Below, piece after piece: positions 20,707 through 32,448 of a DNA stretch of 64,000 nucleotides. The translations under genes and the position numbers were made by a program. The stretch's first letter is position 1; each line of letters starts with the position of its first letter. Where the stretch lies: assembly GCF_900156455.1 (NCBI RefSeq), contig NZ_FTNQ01000001.1, forward strand, positions 1,116,001 through 1,180,000, given 5' to 3'. The notes beneath the pieces are model-generated. The model ran no database searches. It worked only from the letters and a program-made list of their open reading frames with translations, and had not been told where the DNA came from. This stretch comes from Microbacterium sp. RURRCA19A (GTDB lineage Bacteria; Actinomycetota; Actinomycetes; Actinomycetales; Microbacteriaceae).

Positions 20707-21867
20707 TCACTCCCCGGGCATCGCGACGAAGAGCTCGCCGCCCTCGACCGACAGCGGCGACTCGTCGGGCGTGATCACTGCGGCATGTCCCGAGGTCAGC
20801 GTCACACTCGCCCCGGAGGCCCCCGTGACGACGGCCTCTCCCCCCACCGCGAGCGCGATCGAGACGCCCGCGAGCGCCACCGTGCCGGACGTGTCGCCGA
20901 GCACGTGGGCGAGAGAGAAGTCCGGGATGCCGGGGGCGAAGAGCTCCACCCCCGCCTCGCCCCGGCGGGGGGCGAGCACGGGCGGGGCCGCGGGGCGGAA
21001 GTCGACGAGCGCGAGAAGCTCCGGCACGTCGATGTGCTTCGGGGTCAGACCGCCCCGCAACACGTTGTCGCTGGCCGCCATGATCTCCACGCCGAGTCCC
21101 GCGACGTAGGCGTGCAACACGCCGGCCGGGACGAAGATCGCCTCGCCGCGCCGCAGCTCGACGAGGTTCATCAGAAGCGCGACGACGATGCCCGGGTCAC
21201 CGGGGTAGGCGGCCTCGAGCGTGCGCGTCAGACGGAGCTCGCCCGCGAACTCCTCGGACCGGGCGGATGCCGCGGCCGCGACGATCTGCTCGATCGCTGA
21301 GGCGTCGGCCTCGTCGAGCGCCCACGCGATCGCCGCCCGGAGAGCTGCGGCCGGGTCATCGGCATCCAACAACCCCCCGAGGGTCCGCACGGCCTCACCC
21401 GTGCCGAGCGCGGCGATCAGGCGACGCGTCGCCTCGATGTCGCGCAATCCCGCGAGCGCGGTGAACGTGTCGCTCAGCGCGACGATGACCTCGGGCTTGT
21501 GATTGTCGTCCTTGTAGTTGCGGTGGCCGGCGTCGCGCGGCACGCCCGCGGCCTCTTCGCGAGCGAAGCCCCGGGCCGCCTGGTCCTTCGACGGATGCAC
21601 CTGGATCGACAGCGGCCCCCCCGCGGCCAGCAGCTTCAGCAGATACGGCAGACGAGCGGGGACGCCCGCGTCGTCCGCGTGCGCGCCCAGCCAGGCATCC
21701 AGCGTCCGGTCGGAACCGTCGTGCACGAGAGCCGGGGACCCCGGGTGGTCCCCGAACCACACTTCGGCCTCCGGGGAGCCCGACGGCGTCCGCCCTTCGA
21801 GACCGGCGATGAGCGTGGAGCTGCCCCAGGCGTAGTCGCGGGGGGTGTTCGAGATCTCGATCAGCAC
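20707..21867 (-). CDS. manA: mannose-6-phosphate isomerase, class I
   Basis: A 386-residue cupin-fold zinc enzyme interconverting mannose-6-phosphate and fructose-6-phosphate, feeding GDP-mannose synthesis. Zinc ligands Q89 and H91 lie in SIQVHPSK and E126 in HKPE. The active-site segment GVEIMAASDNVLRGGLTPKH is intact. The start is GTG 21867 (VLIEISNTPRDYAWGS); the frame continues upstream but without family similarity. TAGGCT 7 nt before the GTG suggests leaderless transcription. It is divergent from the polysaccharide polymerase gene and upstream of whiB on the same strand. Confidence 0.95.
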   Translation of the reverse strand: MLIEISNTPRDYAWGSSTLIAGLEGRTPSGSPEAEVWFGDHPGSPALVHDGSDRTLDAWLGAHADDAGVPARLPYLLKLLAAGGPLSIQVHPSKDQAARGFAREEAAGVPRDAGHRNYKDDNHKPEVIVALSDTFTALAGLRDIEATRRLIAALGTGEAVRTLGGLLDADDPAAALRAAIAWALDEADASAIEQIVAAAASARSEEFAGELRLTRTLEAAYPGDPGIVVALLMNLVELRRGEAIFVPAGVLHAYVAGLGVEIMAASDNVLRGGLTPKHIDVPELLALVDFRPAAPPVLAPRRGEAGVELFAPGIPDFSLAHVLGDTSGTVALAGVSIALAVGGEAVVTGASGASVTLTSGHAAVITPDESPLSVEGGELFVAMPGE

Positions 21868-21874
21868 GGGCGTC

Positions 21875-21880
21875 AGCCTA
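21875..21880 (-). promoter_or_regulatory. manA -10 element (TAGGCT)
   Basis: TAGGCT on the minus strand ends 7 nt before the manA GTG; this also supports the chosen start over upstream in-frame codons. Confidence 0.6.
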
Positions 21881-21915
21881 GCGGCGACGCCCTCGGCTCC
21901 CGTACGCGCGGGCGG

Positions 21916-21921
21916 TACCCT
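21916..21921 (+). promoter_or_regulatory. -10 element (TACCCT) of the first ligase/polymerase gene
   Basis: TACCCT ends 9 nt before ATG 21931, in the 63-bp divergent gap with manA. Confidence 0.45.
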
Positions 21922-21930
21922 GAGGGCACG

Positions 21931-23331
21931 ATGGCGATGTACACCAGTCACCCGGTCTCGGCGCTGCCGACCCCTCCCCCGCGGGAGACCACCGGGCACC
22001 TCCTCCTCCGCGCCTGGTGCGTCTTCGTGCTGTTCCTCGCCCTGGGCGGCGTCGGCGTGATCAACGCCGTCGGCCCCACGGTCACGGGAATCCTCGCGGT
22101 CGCCTCCGCGCTGGTGTCGGCCGTCGTCTGGATCGTCGTCCGCCCTCAGGTCGCGGTGCGGCGTCTGCCGTTCCTGGCGTTCGGCTACGTCACGTGGGCG
22201 GGACTGTCGATCCTGTGGAGCGCCTGGCCCGCGGCATCCGTGCTCACCTGGCTGCTGCTGGCAGTGACCACCTTCCAGGGGCTGTTCATCGGCGCCGTGC
22301 TGACCTGGCGAGACGTCGTGGGTGCCGTCGCCTCGGCCGCCAAGTGGGTCGTGGGGCTGTCGCTGCTGTTCGAGCTCGCCGTCTCGATCTTCGTCCGGGG
22401 TCCGATCCTGCCCGGCTTCCAGTTGCCCGCAGGCCGGATGGATCCCATCGTCTACTGGTCCCGCGACAACCTCTTCGACGGGGGTCGCATCCAGGGCATC
22501 TTCGGCAACGCCAACCTGCTGGGCGCGGCGATGCTCCTCGCCATCATCGTGTTCGCCATCCGCTACGCCGCGCGGGCCCCGCGCCGCTCACTGCTCTGGG
22601 GCTGGATCGCGGTCGCCGCCTTCCTCTTCATCCGGGCCGGCTCCGCCACCACCGTGATCGCCGCGGCGTTCGTCGTGCTCGTGCTCGCAACGGTGCTGGT
22701 CATGCGCACGGCGGGTCGTCCGGGCGAGCGCACCCGCTGGTACGCGCTGTACGCGATCGTGGGACTCGGCGGCGGAGCCGCACTGTGGTTCGGCCGCGAC
22801 GGCGTGTTCGGCGCGCTCGGCCGCGACGCCGATCTCACCGGGCGTGAGGGGATCTGGGCCGACGTGCTGGCGCGGGCGGATCAGCATCCGTTCCTCGGGT
22901 GGGGGTTCTCCACGCCCTGGATCTCGTCTGAGCCGCTCATCGACGGATGGATCGTGGATCACGGGCAGACCGTGATCCAGGCCCACAGCATGTGGCTCGA
23001 CGCCTACTTCCAGCTCGGCGGGGTCGGCGTCGTGCTGCTGGCCCTGGTGTTCCTCGCCTATGTGTGGCGATCGTGGTTCTTCGCGGTGGACCGCCCGCGC
23101 TGGGACCTGCGCGCCGACCGACCGTACTCCCCCCTCACGCTGCTGCCGACGCTGGTGGGAGCCCTCCTGGTGGTGCAGGGCCTCACCGAGTCGACTCCCC
23201 TCCTGCTGTGGGGCTGGATGCTGGTGGTGCTCTTCGGGTCGAAGATCAAGCAGTCGCCCCTGCTGGGGGTCGGCCCGGCCGAACAGAGCATCGCGATCGA
23301 GCGCGGCGAGTTCCAGAGATCGGGGTCGTGA
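21931..23331 (+). CDS. O-antigen ligase/polymerase family membrane protein (first of two)
   Basis: A 466-residue polytopic protein with about ten hydrophobic segments. The Wzy_C-type large loop carries LTGREGIWADVLARADQHPF followed by LGWGFSTPW, and AHSMWLDAYFQLG just before the next helix. Those Arg/His motifs mark enzymes that join or polymerise undecaprenyl-linked glycans on the outer membrane face. It starts the 21.9-64 kb polysaccharide locus and overlaps the next, related gene by GTGA. Which acceptor it uses cannot be told from sequence. Confidence 0.88.
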   Translation: MAMYTSHPVSALPTPPPRETTGHLLLRAWCVFVLFLALGGVGVINAVGPTVTGILAVASALVSAVVWIVVRPQVAVRRLPFLAFGYVTWAGLSILWSAWPAASVLTWLLLAVTTFQGLFIGAVLTWRDVVGAVASAAKWVVGLSLLFELAVSIFVRGPILPGFQLPAGRMDPIVYWSRDNLFDGGRIQGIFGNANLLGAAMLLAIIVFAIRYAARAPRRSLLWGWIAVAAFLFIRAGSATTVIAAAFVVLVLATVLVMRTAGRPGERTRWYALYAIVGLGGGAALWFGRDGVFGALGRDADLTGREGIWADVLARADQHPFLGWGFSTPWISSEPLIDGWIVDHGQTVIQAHSMWLDAYFQLGGVGVVLLALVFLAYVWRSWFFAVDRPRWDLRADRPYSPLTLLPTLVGALLVVQGLTESTPLLLWGWMLVVLFGSKIKQSPLLGVGPAEQSIAIERGEFQRSGS

Positions 23332-24659
23332 GCGACGCACCGCCCGCGATGCGGCCGGACCCGCGGACCGTCCTGGCCTCGGCGGAACTCGCGCGGGCGT
23401 TCGCCCTCGCGGTGTTCGCCGCGACGTTCGGCGGATCGGCGATCCGTGGCGCCGCGGGGGACGTCACGTACGCCACGATCCTCACCGGCCTCTGTCTCCT
23501 CGGCGGGGCGATGCTCGTCACCCGGCGGCGCGAGGTCGAGATCCTGCACCTGGCGCCGACGACCCTCGTGCTGTTCGTCGTGTGGGCCGGCGCGAGCGTC
23601 CTGTGGAGCACGGACGCGCTCCGCAGCGGCACCGGGTGGGCTTCCCTTCTCGGCGTCTCGTTCCTCGGCATCGTCGTCGGGCACGTGCGCGACGCGCATC
23701 AGAGCGTGCGCGCTCTGGGGGACGTCCTGCGCTGGCTGCTGGCGGCTTCCCTGGTGCTCGAGATCCTCAGCGGCATCCTGTGGGACACCCCCATCCCATT
23801 CCTCGGCATCCAGGGCGACATCGCGCGACTCGGTCCCGTGCAGGGGCTCTTCGGCAGCCGGAACGATCTGGGCGTCGTGACGGTCGTCGCCCTGCTGACG
23901 TTCCTCGTGGAATGGCGCACCCGCTCCGTCCGGCCCGCGACCTCGGCGGCCTCGGTGATCCTCGCCGCGCTGCTGGCCGTGCTGAGCGGCTCGCCGACCG
24001 TCCTGATCGTCGCGGTGGTGACGGCGCTCGCGGCTGCGGCGCTCACCCTCGTGCGGGCGCTCCCCCCGCGCCGACGCCGGGCGGCCCAGGTCGGGCTCGG
24101 ACTGTCGGTCGCCGTCTTCTCGACCGTCGCCTGGGCGCAGCGCCTCGCGATCGCCGCCGCGCTCGACGGCCGCGCCGAACTGACGCTGCGCACCGACCTG
24201 TGGGGCGGGATCCTCCGACTCTCCGACGATCGGCCCGTCGTGGGATTCGGATGGTTCGGCCCCTGGGATCCCGCCGCGGCACCCTTCAGCACGCTCAACT
24301 TCGCCCTCGGGCAGCAACACGCCTCGGCATTGAACGCCCCTCTCGACGTCCTCCTGCAGCTCGGGTGGGTGGGGCTCGTGGTCTTCCTCTTCCTCTGCGC
24401 CCTCGCTCTCGCGCGGAGCTGGCTCGTCGCCGGCGAGCGCCGCTCGGTCGTTCACACCTGGGCCCCGTTGACGCTCGTGGTCCTGCTGACGGTGTCCCTG
24501 TTCGAGAGTTCGGTGCTGTCGGGGCCGGGCCTGCTGCTCCTCGTCCTGTGCGCGGTCCGCGCCGGCCAGTCGCGCTCCTGGCGCGAGCGCCTGGAGCGTC
24601 GCTCCGAGCCCTTCGGCGGCCCGGCGTCCACTCAGGGCGGGCGCGAGAGCGGCGGGTAG
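23328..24659 (+). CDS. O-antigen ligase/polymerase family membrane protein (second of two)
   Basis: A 443-residue polytopic relative of the preceding protein, not a recent copy: shared features are limited to topology and the loop pattern RTDLWGGILRLSDDRPVVGF, later QHASALNAPLDVLLQLGWVG. Start GTG 23328 overlaps the previous stop. Two adjacent Wzy/WaaL-like proteins could divide polymerase and ligase duties or serve two polymers. The last codons contain the TAGACT promoter box for glfT2. The family call is clear from topology and the loop motif; the donor and acceptor are unknown. Confidence 0.85.
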   Translation: MSDAPPAMRPDPRTVLASAELARAFALAVFAATFGGSAIRGAAGDVTYATILTGLCLLGGAMLVTRRREVEILHLAPTTLVLFVVWAGASVLWSTDALRSGTGWASLLGVSFLGIVVGHVRDAHQSVRALGDVLRWLLAASLVLEILSGILWDTPIPFLGIQGDIARLGPVQGLFGSRNDLGVVTVVALLTFLVEWRTRSVRPATSAASVILAALLAVLSGSPTVLIVAVVTALAAAALTLVRALPPRRRRAAQVGLGLSVAVFSTVAWAQRLAIAAALDGRAELTLRTDLWGGILRLSDDRPVVGFGWFGPWDPAAAPFSTLNFALGQQHASALNAPLDVLLQLGWVGLVVFLFLCALALARSWLVAGERRSVVHTWAPLTLVVLLTVSLFESSVLSGPGLLLLVLCAVRAGQSRSWRERLERRSEPFGGPASTQGGRESGG

Positions 24660-24662
24660 ACT
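24657..24662 (+). promoter_or_regulatory. possible glfT2 -10 element (TAGACT)
   Basis: TAGACT includes the stop codon of the upstream gene and would start a transcript with a leader of about 40 nt before GTG 24708, which carries a weak GAAAGA ribosome site. Confidence 0.4.
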
Positions 24663-24707
24663 GCGGGCTGGCCGCGACGGCCTGCGCCTCCGACGAAAGA
24701 TCCCTTC

Positions 24708-26618
24708 GTGACGTACACCCTGCAGAACGCGGTGCTCCCGCTCGACCGCGATCCGGACCTCCTCCCCCTGTATGTCGATCCCGAGACCTGGTCCACGATC
24801 GACGAGGAGCCGGTGCGGGTCACCAACGTCGCGCAGCTCAGCAACATCCTCGATCGCCACCGCGCCCGCATCGTCGCCGGTCGCCGCGTGTCCTTCGGGA
24901 CGTACTTCAACGCGTTCCCGGCGTCGTACTGGCAGCACTGGACCGCCGTGCGCGAGGTGCGGCTGACCGTTCGCACGTCCGGGGATGCCACGATCCTGGT
25001 GTACCGCTCGAACGGAGCGGGCACGAAGCAGCGGATCGAGACCCGCGAGGTCCGCGGCGACGCCGCGACGTCGTTCGACCTCGCGCTCGATCAGTACAGC
25101 GACGGCGGGTGGATCTGGTTCGACGTCGCCGCCGACCGCACGGACGCGATGTTCGAGGGCGCCGACTGGACCACCGAGCAGGAGCCGGTGCGGGCGGGCA
25201 AGGCCAGCATCGGGATCACGACCTACAACAAGCCCGACTACTGCGTCACGACGCTGACCGCCCTCGCGGACGCCCCCGATGTGCTCGATGTCGTGGACCG
25301 CGTGTTCCTCATCGACCAGGGCACCGACCTCGTGACCGACCAGACCGCGTTCCCGGCGGTCGCCGAGCGCCTGGGCGAGACCCTGCAGATCGTGCGACAG
25401 CCCAATCTCGGCGGCTCCGGCGGCTTCGCCCGCGCGATGGTCGAGACCCTCGCGCGCCCCGAGAGCGACTTCGTCCAGCTCCTCGACGACGACGTGCGCA
25501 TCGAGCCCGAGTCCATCCGCCGCTCGGTGGTCTTCGGACGCTACGCGTCGGTCCCGACGATCGTCGGCGCCCACATGTTCGACCTGCTCGACCGCCCCAA
25601 GCTCCACGCGTGGGCCGAGGTCGTCGACGACGCCCCGTTCATGTGGCGTGCACTGTTCCAGGAGCGTCTCCCCCACGACTTCAGCGTCGCGAACCTCCGC
25701 CAGACGCCGATGCTCCACATGCGGCTCGACGCCGACTACAACGGCTGGTGGATGTGCCTGATCCCCACCAGCATCCTGCGCGAGATCGGCCTGTCGCTCC
25801 CGGCGTTCATCAAGTGGGACGACGCGGAGTTCTGCGTGCGGGCCCGGGATGCCGGCTACCCGACGGTGTCGATGCCCGGCGTCGCGCTGTGGCACGTCTC
25901 GTGGGTCGGCAAGGACGATTCGATCGACTGGCAGGCCTACTTCCACGCCCGCAACCGGATCGTCGCGGCGCTGCTGCACTCGCAGTCACCGCTCGGGGGC
26001 ACCCTGATCCGCCACAGCCGCCGGGTCGACCTGAAGCACCTGATGATGATGCAGTACTACCCCGTCGAGCTGCGTCACCGGGCGCTGCGCGACATCCTGT
26101 CCGGCCCCGCGCACATGCGCCAGACGTTGGATCGGGCGATGCCCGAGGCGCGCCTGATCGCCCAGAAGCACCCCGAGACCCGCATCCACAAGGATTCCGG
26201 GGTGCCGTTGCGGTCCCGCCGCGGCCGGCAGGTCTTCAAGCGACTCAAGAAGAACGAGTTCGACAGCCCGACGGGCATCGCGCTGCGCACCTTCACCGTC
26301 CGCACCTTGATCTCGCACTGGTTCCACTCCCCGCGCCCCGAGAACGTCGCCCAGCCCGAGGTGGAGTTCGGCAAGGGCGACGCGCACTGGTGGCGCGTGC
26401 CGCTGTATGACAGCGCCCTCGTGAGCGCCGCCGACGGATCGGGCAAGAACATCTACACCCGCGACCGCGCGCAGTTCCGGCGGATGCTGCTCGACAGCGT
26501 GCGTCTGCACCGCCGGCTCCAGCGCGAGTGGCCGCGGCTCGCTCGCCAGTACCGGGACGCCCTGCCCGACCTCGTGTCCGAGAGCCAGTGGCGCGCGACG
26601 TTCGAGGAGCAGGCGTGA
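24708..26618 (+). CDS. glfT2: GlfT2-like galactofuranosyltransferase
   Basis: A 636-residue protein, almost exactly the size of mycobacterial GlfT2 (637). An N-terminal beta-sandwich (about 1-160, containing FGTYFNAFPASYWQHW) precedes a GT-A domain. The metal-binding DDD is at 260-262, the catalytic-base region WDDAEF has D371/D372, and metal ligand H396 lies in WHVSW; D372 and H396 fall at the mycobacterial GlfT2 numbers. A helical C-terminal part completes it. GlfT2 polymerises galactofuranose from UDP-Galf with alternating beta-1,5 and beta-1,6 links on a polyprenyl-linked acceptor. Glf, GlfT1-like and Wzm/Wzt genes nearby support this. The stop overlaps the next GTG. Confidence 0.92.
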   Translation: MTYTLQNAVLPLDRDPDLLPLYVDPETWSTIDEEPVRVTNVAQLSNILDRHRARIVAGRRVSFGTYFNAFPASYWQHWTAVREVRLTVRTSGDATILVYRSNGAGTKQRIETREVRGDAATSFDLALDQYSDGGWIWFDVAADRTDAMFEGADWTTEQEPVRAGKASIGITTYNKPDYCVTTLTALADAPDVLDVVDRVFLIDQGTDLVTDQTAFPAVAERLGETLQIVRQPNLGGSGGFARAMVETLARPESDFVQLLDDDVRIEPESIRRSVVFGRYASVPTIVGAHMFDLLDRPKLHAWAEVVDDAPFMWRALFQERLPHDFSVANLRQTPMLHMRLDADYNGWWMCLIPTSILREIGLSLPAFIKWDDAEFCVRARDAGYPTVSMPGVALWHVSWVGKDDSIDWQAYFHARNRIVAALLHSQSPLGGTLIRHSRRVDLKHLMMMQYYPVELRHRALRDILSGPAHMRQTLDRAMPEARLIAQKHPETRIHKDSGVPLRSRRGRQVFKRLKKNEFDSPTGIALRTFTVRTLISHWFHSPRPENVAQPEVEFGKGDAHWWRVPLYDSALVSAADGSGKNIYTRDRAQFRRMLLDSVRLHRRLQREWPRLARQYRDALPDLVSESQWRATFEEQA

Positions 26619-27586
26619 GCACGGCATCCTTCGACCCGGCGTCCGCGACCATCGTCGTCGTCACCTATAATCGCACCCCGCTGCTGACGCGCCTGCTCGA
26701 GAGCATCGAGCGGATGTCGCCGGCACCGGGGCGCCTCGTCATCGTCGACAACGCGTCGACGGATGACACGACGGAGGTGGTCGAGTCGTTCCGCGATCGG
26801 CTCCCCACCGATCTCGTCTACCGCCGGCTCGAAACGAACACCGGCGGCTCCGGCGGCTTCAGCGAAGGCATGCGCGTGGCCTACGAGCTGGGTTCCGAGT
26901 GGATCTGGCTCATGGACGACGACGTCGAGGTCGTCACCGACGGCCTCGCCCGTATGGGGGCGTGGGCGCCGCGGTTCCGCAGCATCCAGGGACGCCGCTA
27001 CGACTACGACGGCAGCGAGTTCTACTGGCAGTACCGCGTGGCCGAGTCGATGGCGATCCCGATCCCCTTCGCGCCCGCGAGCTTCGACGAGTCGGGTTTC
27101 AAACCGATGAACTCCGGATGCTTCGAGGGCATGTTCATCCACCGCGACGTCGTGGCGAAGATCGGCCTGCCCGACCCGCGCTTCTTCATCTACTGGGACG
27201 ACCAGCTGTACGGGTGGCTCGCCTCCCGCGTGACCGACTCGGTGATCGTGAACGAGTTCGTCCTGCGCCGTACCCGCGAGATCAAGCAGTGGGACATGGG
27301 CATCCGGCATATGAACGCCTCGAGCGACGCGTACCGGTTCTACATCATGCGCAACCGGGCCTACCTCGCGAAGTACTACCGCGAGCTGGGCGTCTACCGT
27401 CCGCTCCTCTTCTCCGCCGGCACCGCGCTGACGTTCGTGAAGGAGCTCATCCGACTGGTCGTGGTCGAGCGGAAGCTGCGTGGCACCAGCCACTTGTTCC
27501 GTGGGCTGCGCGAAGGCCGGAAGATCTCACGCGACGCGTCCTGGCGTCCGATGCCGCCGCTGGAGCCCGCTCAGCCCGTCGCGTAG
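26615..27586 (+). CDS. GT2 glycosyltransferase, GlfT1-like
   Basis: A 323-residue GT2 enzyme. IVVVTYNRTPLLTRLLESI opens the fold, VDNASTDDT binds the nucleotide, WLMDDDVEVV holds the metal-binding aspartates, and FFIYWDDQLYGW the acceptor-side acids. Its position directly after glfT2 (GTGA overlap) and before wzm/wzt matches the GlfT1 arrangement of mycobacteria (Rv3782), in which GlfT1 adds the first galactofuranose residues to the linker. The specific assignment is contextual. Its 3' end overlaps the convergent ABC ATPase gene by 16 bp. Confidence 0.85.
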   Translation: MSTASFDPASATIVVVTYNRTPLLTRLLESIERMSPAPGRLVIVDNASTDDTTEVVESFRDRLPTDLVYRRLETNTGGSGGFSEGMRVAYELGSEWIWLMDDDVEVVTDGLARMGAWAPRFRSIQGRRYDYDGSEFYWQYRVAESMAIPIPFAPASFDESGFKPMNSGCFEGMFIHRDVVAKIGLPDPRFFIYWDDQLYGWLASRVTDSVIVNEFVLRRTREIKQWDMGIRHMNASSDAYRFYIMRNRAYLAKYYRELGVYRPLLFSAGTALTFVKELIRLVVVERKLRGTSHLFRGLREGRKISRDASWRPMPPLEPAQPVA

Positions 27587-28311
27587 TCCGCGTTGTAGCG
27601 GTCGAGTACCTCAGCGATCGGGGCATCCAGCTTCAGCACGCCGCCGTCGAGGTAGAGCCCGCGCGTGCAGAAGCGCCGCAGGTCCTTCTCGTTGTGGCTG
27701 ACGAAGAAGAGGGTCCGACCGTCCGCGAGGAGTTCGTCGATGCGGCGGTAGCACTTCTCACGGAACGAGCGGTCGCCGACGGCCAGCACCTCGTCCACGA
27801 GCAGGATGGGCTCATCCAGCTGCGACACGACCGAGAAGGCCAGGCGCACCTTCATCCCGTTCGACAGGTGCTTGTACGGGGTGTCCACGAAGTCGCCGAT
27901 CTCGGCGAACGCGATCATGTCGTCGAACCGACGCGACACCTCGGCGCGCGGCATCCCGTGCAGGCCGGCCGTGAGCCGGACGTTCTCGCGGACCGTCAGG
28001 TCGCCGACGAATCCCCCGGTGATCTCGATCAGGGGCGCGACGCCCCCGCGGACGTCGACGCGGCCCTCGTCGGGCAGGAGGACACCGGCGACGAGTTTCA
28101 GCAGGGTCGACTTCCCCTGCCCGTTGCGCCCGACGACGCCGATCGCCTCACCTGGCTGCACCGAGAACGACACCCCGCGCAGCGCCCAGAACTCGTCGGG
28201 GCGGGTCCGTCGGGCCGCGCCCCCGAAGAGGTCCTTCAGCGAGCGGCCACCGCGACGGTTGCGGCGGAAGCGGACGCCGAGGTCGTCCACCTCGATCGCG
28301 GGGCGGTCCAT
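27571..28311 (-). CDS. polysaccharide ABC transporter ATP-binding protein (Wzt/RfbE type)
   Basis: A 246-residue ABC ATPase. Walker A GRNGQGKS is at 61-68, the signature LSNGMKVRLAF at 149-159 and Walker B LLVDEVLAVGD at 170-180. It lacks the C-terminal carbohydrate-binding domain of longer Wzt proteins, like the mycobacterial galactan exporter Rv3781. Together with the upstream permease, whose stop it overlaps by four bases, it exports a lipid-linked glycan across the membrane, here probably galactan. Its 3' end runs 16 bp into the opposite-strand GT2 gene. Confidence 0.93.
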   Translation of the reverse strand: MDRPAIEVDDLGVRFRRNRRGGRSLKDLFGGAARRTRPDEFWALRGVSFSVQPGEAIGVVGRNGQGKSTLLKLVAGVLLPDEGRVDVRGGVAPLIEITGGFVGDLTVRENVRLTAGLHGMPRAEVSRRFDDMIAFAEIGDFVDTPYKHLSNGMKVRLAFSVVSQLDEPILLVDEVLAVGDRSFREKCYRRIDELLADGRTLFFVSHNEKDLRRFCTRGLYLDGGVLKLDAPIAEVLDRYNADYATG

Positions 28312-29102
28312 CACAGCTCCTTCAGCACGGGACGTTCCAGACGCGGGAACAGCCACACACCGAGGGCCAGGATGCCGAGGCTCAGCGCGGCACCGACGAT
28401 CACGGTCAGCGGATCCCACTGATCGGGGAAGAACCCGACACGGTAGAGCGTGATGATGCCCGCGAGCGGGTTGACGGCCGCGAGGTCAGCGAACACGCCG
28501 GGGAGGTTCCCGACGCCGTAGATGATCGGCGAGGCGTAGAACAGTGCGCGCAGCACGAGGCGCGTCGTGCGCTCCAGATCGCCGAACATCACGCACAGCG
28601 GCGCCACGATCAGCCCGAGGCCGACCAGCAGCACACTCTGCAGGAGAACCGCGATGGGAAAGAGCAGGAGTCCCCACGTCACCTGGGCGCCGCCGAAGAC
28701 CGCGAACAACACGAGCACCGGGAGGGAGAACAGGAACTCGATGCCCTTGCTCAGCACGATGCGCGTGACCCAGATGCTGCGGGGGATGGACGTCGACCGC
28801 ACGAGGCGCGCGTCCTTCTTGAACGCTCTCGTGAAGTCGGTGACCGCCGAGTTGAACCACACCCACGGCAGGAGCGCCGTGATGAGGAACACGATGTACG
28901 GATCCTCGCCGACCGAGCGGTGGAACACCTGCGTGAAGACGAACCAGTAGATGCCGCTCATCACCAGCGGATCGAGCACCGACCACAGGTACCCCAGCGC
29001 ACTCGTGGAGTACCGGACGCGCAGGTCGCGCGCCGACAGCAGCCACAGCGAGTGGAGAGAGCGCCGCACCGATCCGGGGGCGCCGACGGCGGCGGGGGTC
29101 AC
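28311..29102 (-). CDS. polysaccharide ABC transporter permease (Wzm/RfbD type)
   Basis: A 263-residue ABC-2 permease with six hydrophobic segments. The family features are the cytoplasmic LLSARDLRVRYSTSALGYLW start, ITALLPWVWFNSAVTDF, and SPIIYGVGNLPG before the last loops. It partners the ATPase encoded directly downstream (ATGA overlap). Close to glf and GlfT genes, it fits the galactan export permease (mycobacterial Rv3783). The start is GTG 29102, only 23 bp from the acyltransferase stop, so it is probably part of the glf-acyltransferase-wzm-wzt transcript. Confidence 0.92.
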   Translation of the reverse strand: MTPAAVGAPGSVRRSLHSLWLLSARDLRVRYSTSALGYLWSVLDPLVMSGIYWFVFTQVFHRSVGEDPYIVFLITALLPWVWFNSAVTDFTRAFKKDARLVRSTSIPRSIWVTRIVLSKGIEFLFSLPVLVLFAVFGGAQVTWGLLLFPIAVLLQSVLLVGLGLIVAPLCVMFGDLERTTRLVLRALFYASPIIYGVGNLPGVFADLAAVNPLAGIITLYRVGFFPDQWDPLTVIVGAALSLGILALGVWLFPRLERPVLKEL

Positions 29103-29125
29103 CGGAGAATCCTATGCGCCCGCCC

Positions 29126-32361
<3,236 letters not shown>

Positions 32362-32409
32362 TGCGGGCCCTCCTCCGCGCCCCTCAGGGGGAGATCAGGC
32401 GCCGTCGGT

Positions 32410-32415
32410 TAGCAT
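32410..32415 (+). promoter_or_regulatory. -10 element (TAGCAT) of the DUF6541 operon
   Basis: TAGCAT in the divergent gap would give a leader of about 27 nt that includes the GGGAG ribosome site before ATG 32449. Confidence 0.45.
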
Positions 32416-32448
32416 GACTGACTGTCGTCGAGCGAGAAATGGGAGTGC

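Noticed and set aside
23058-25979. 973-codon minus-strand frame opposite the ligase and glfT2 genes
   Set aside because: His/Arg/Glu-rich shadow with no domain; the plus-strand genes have intact catalytic motifs.
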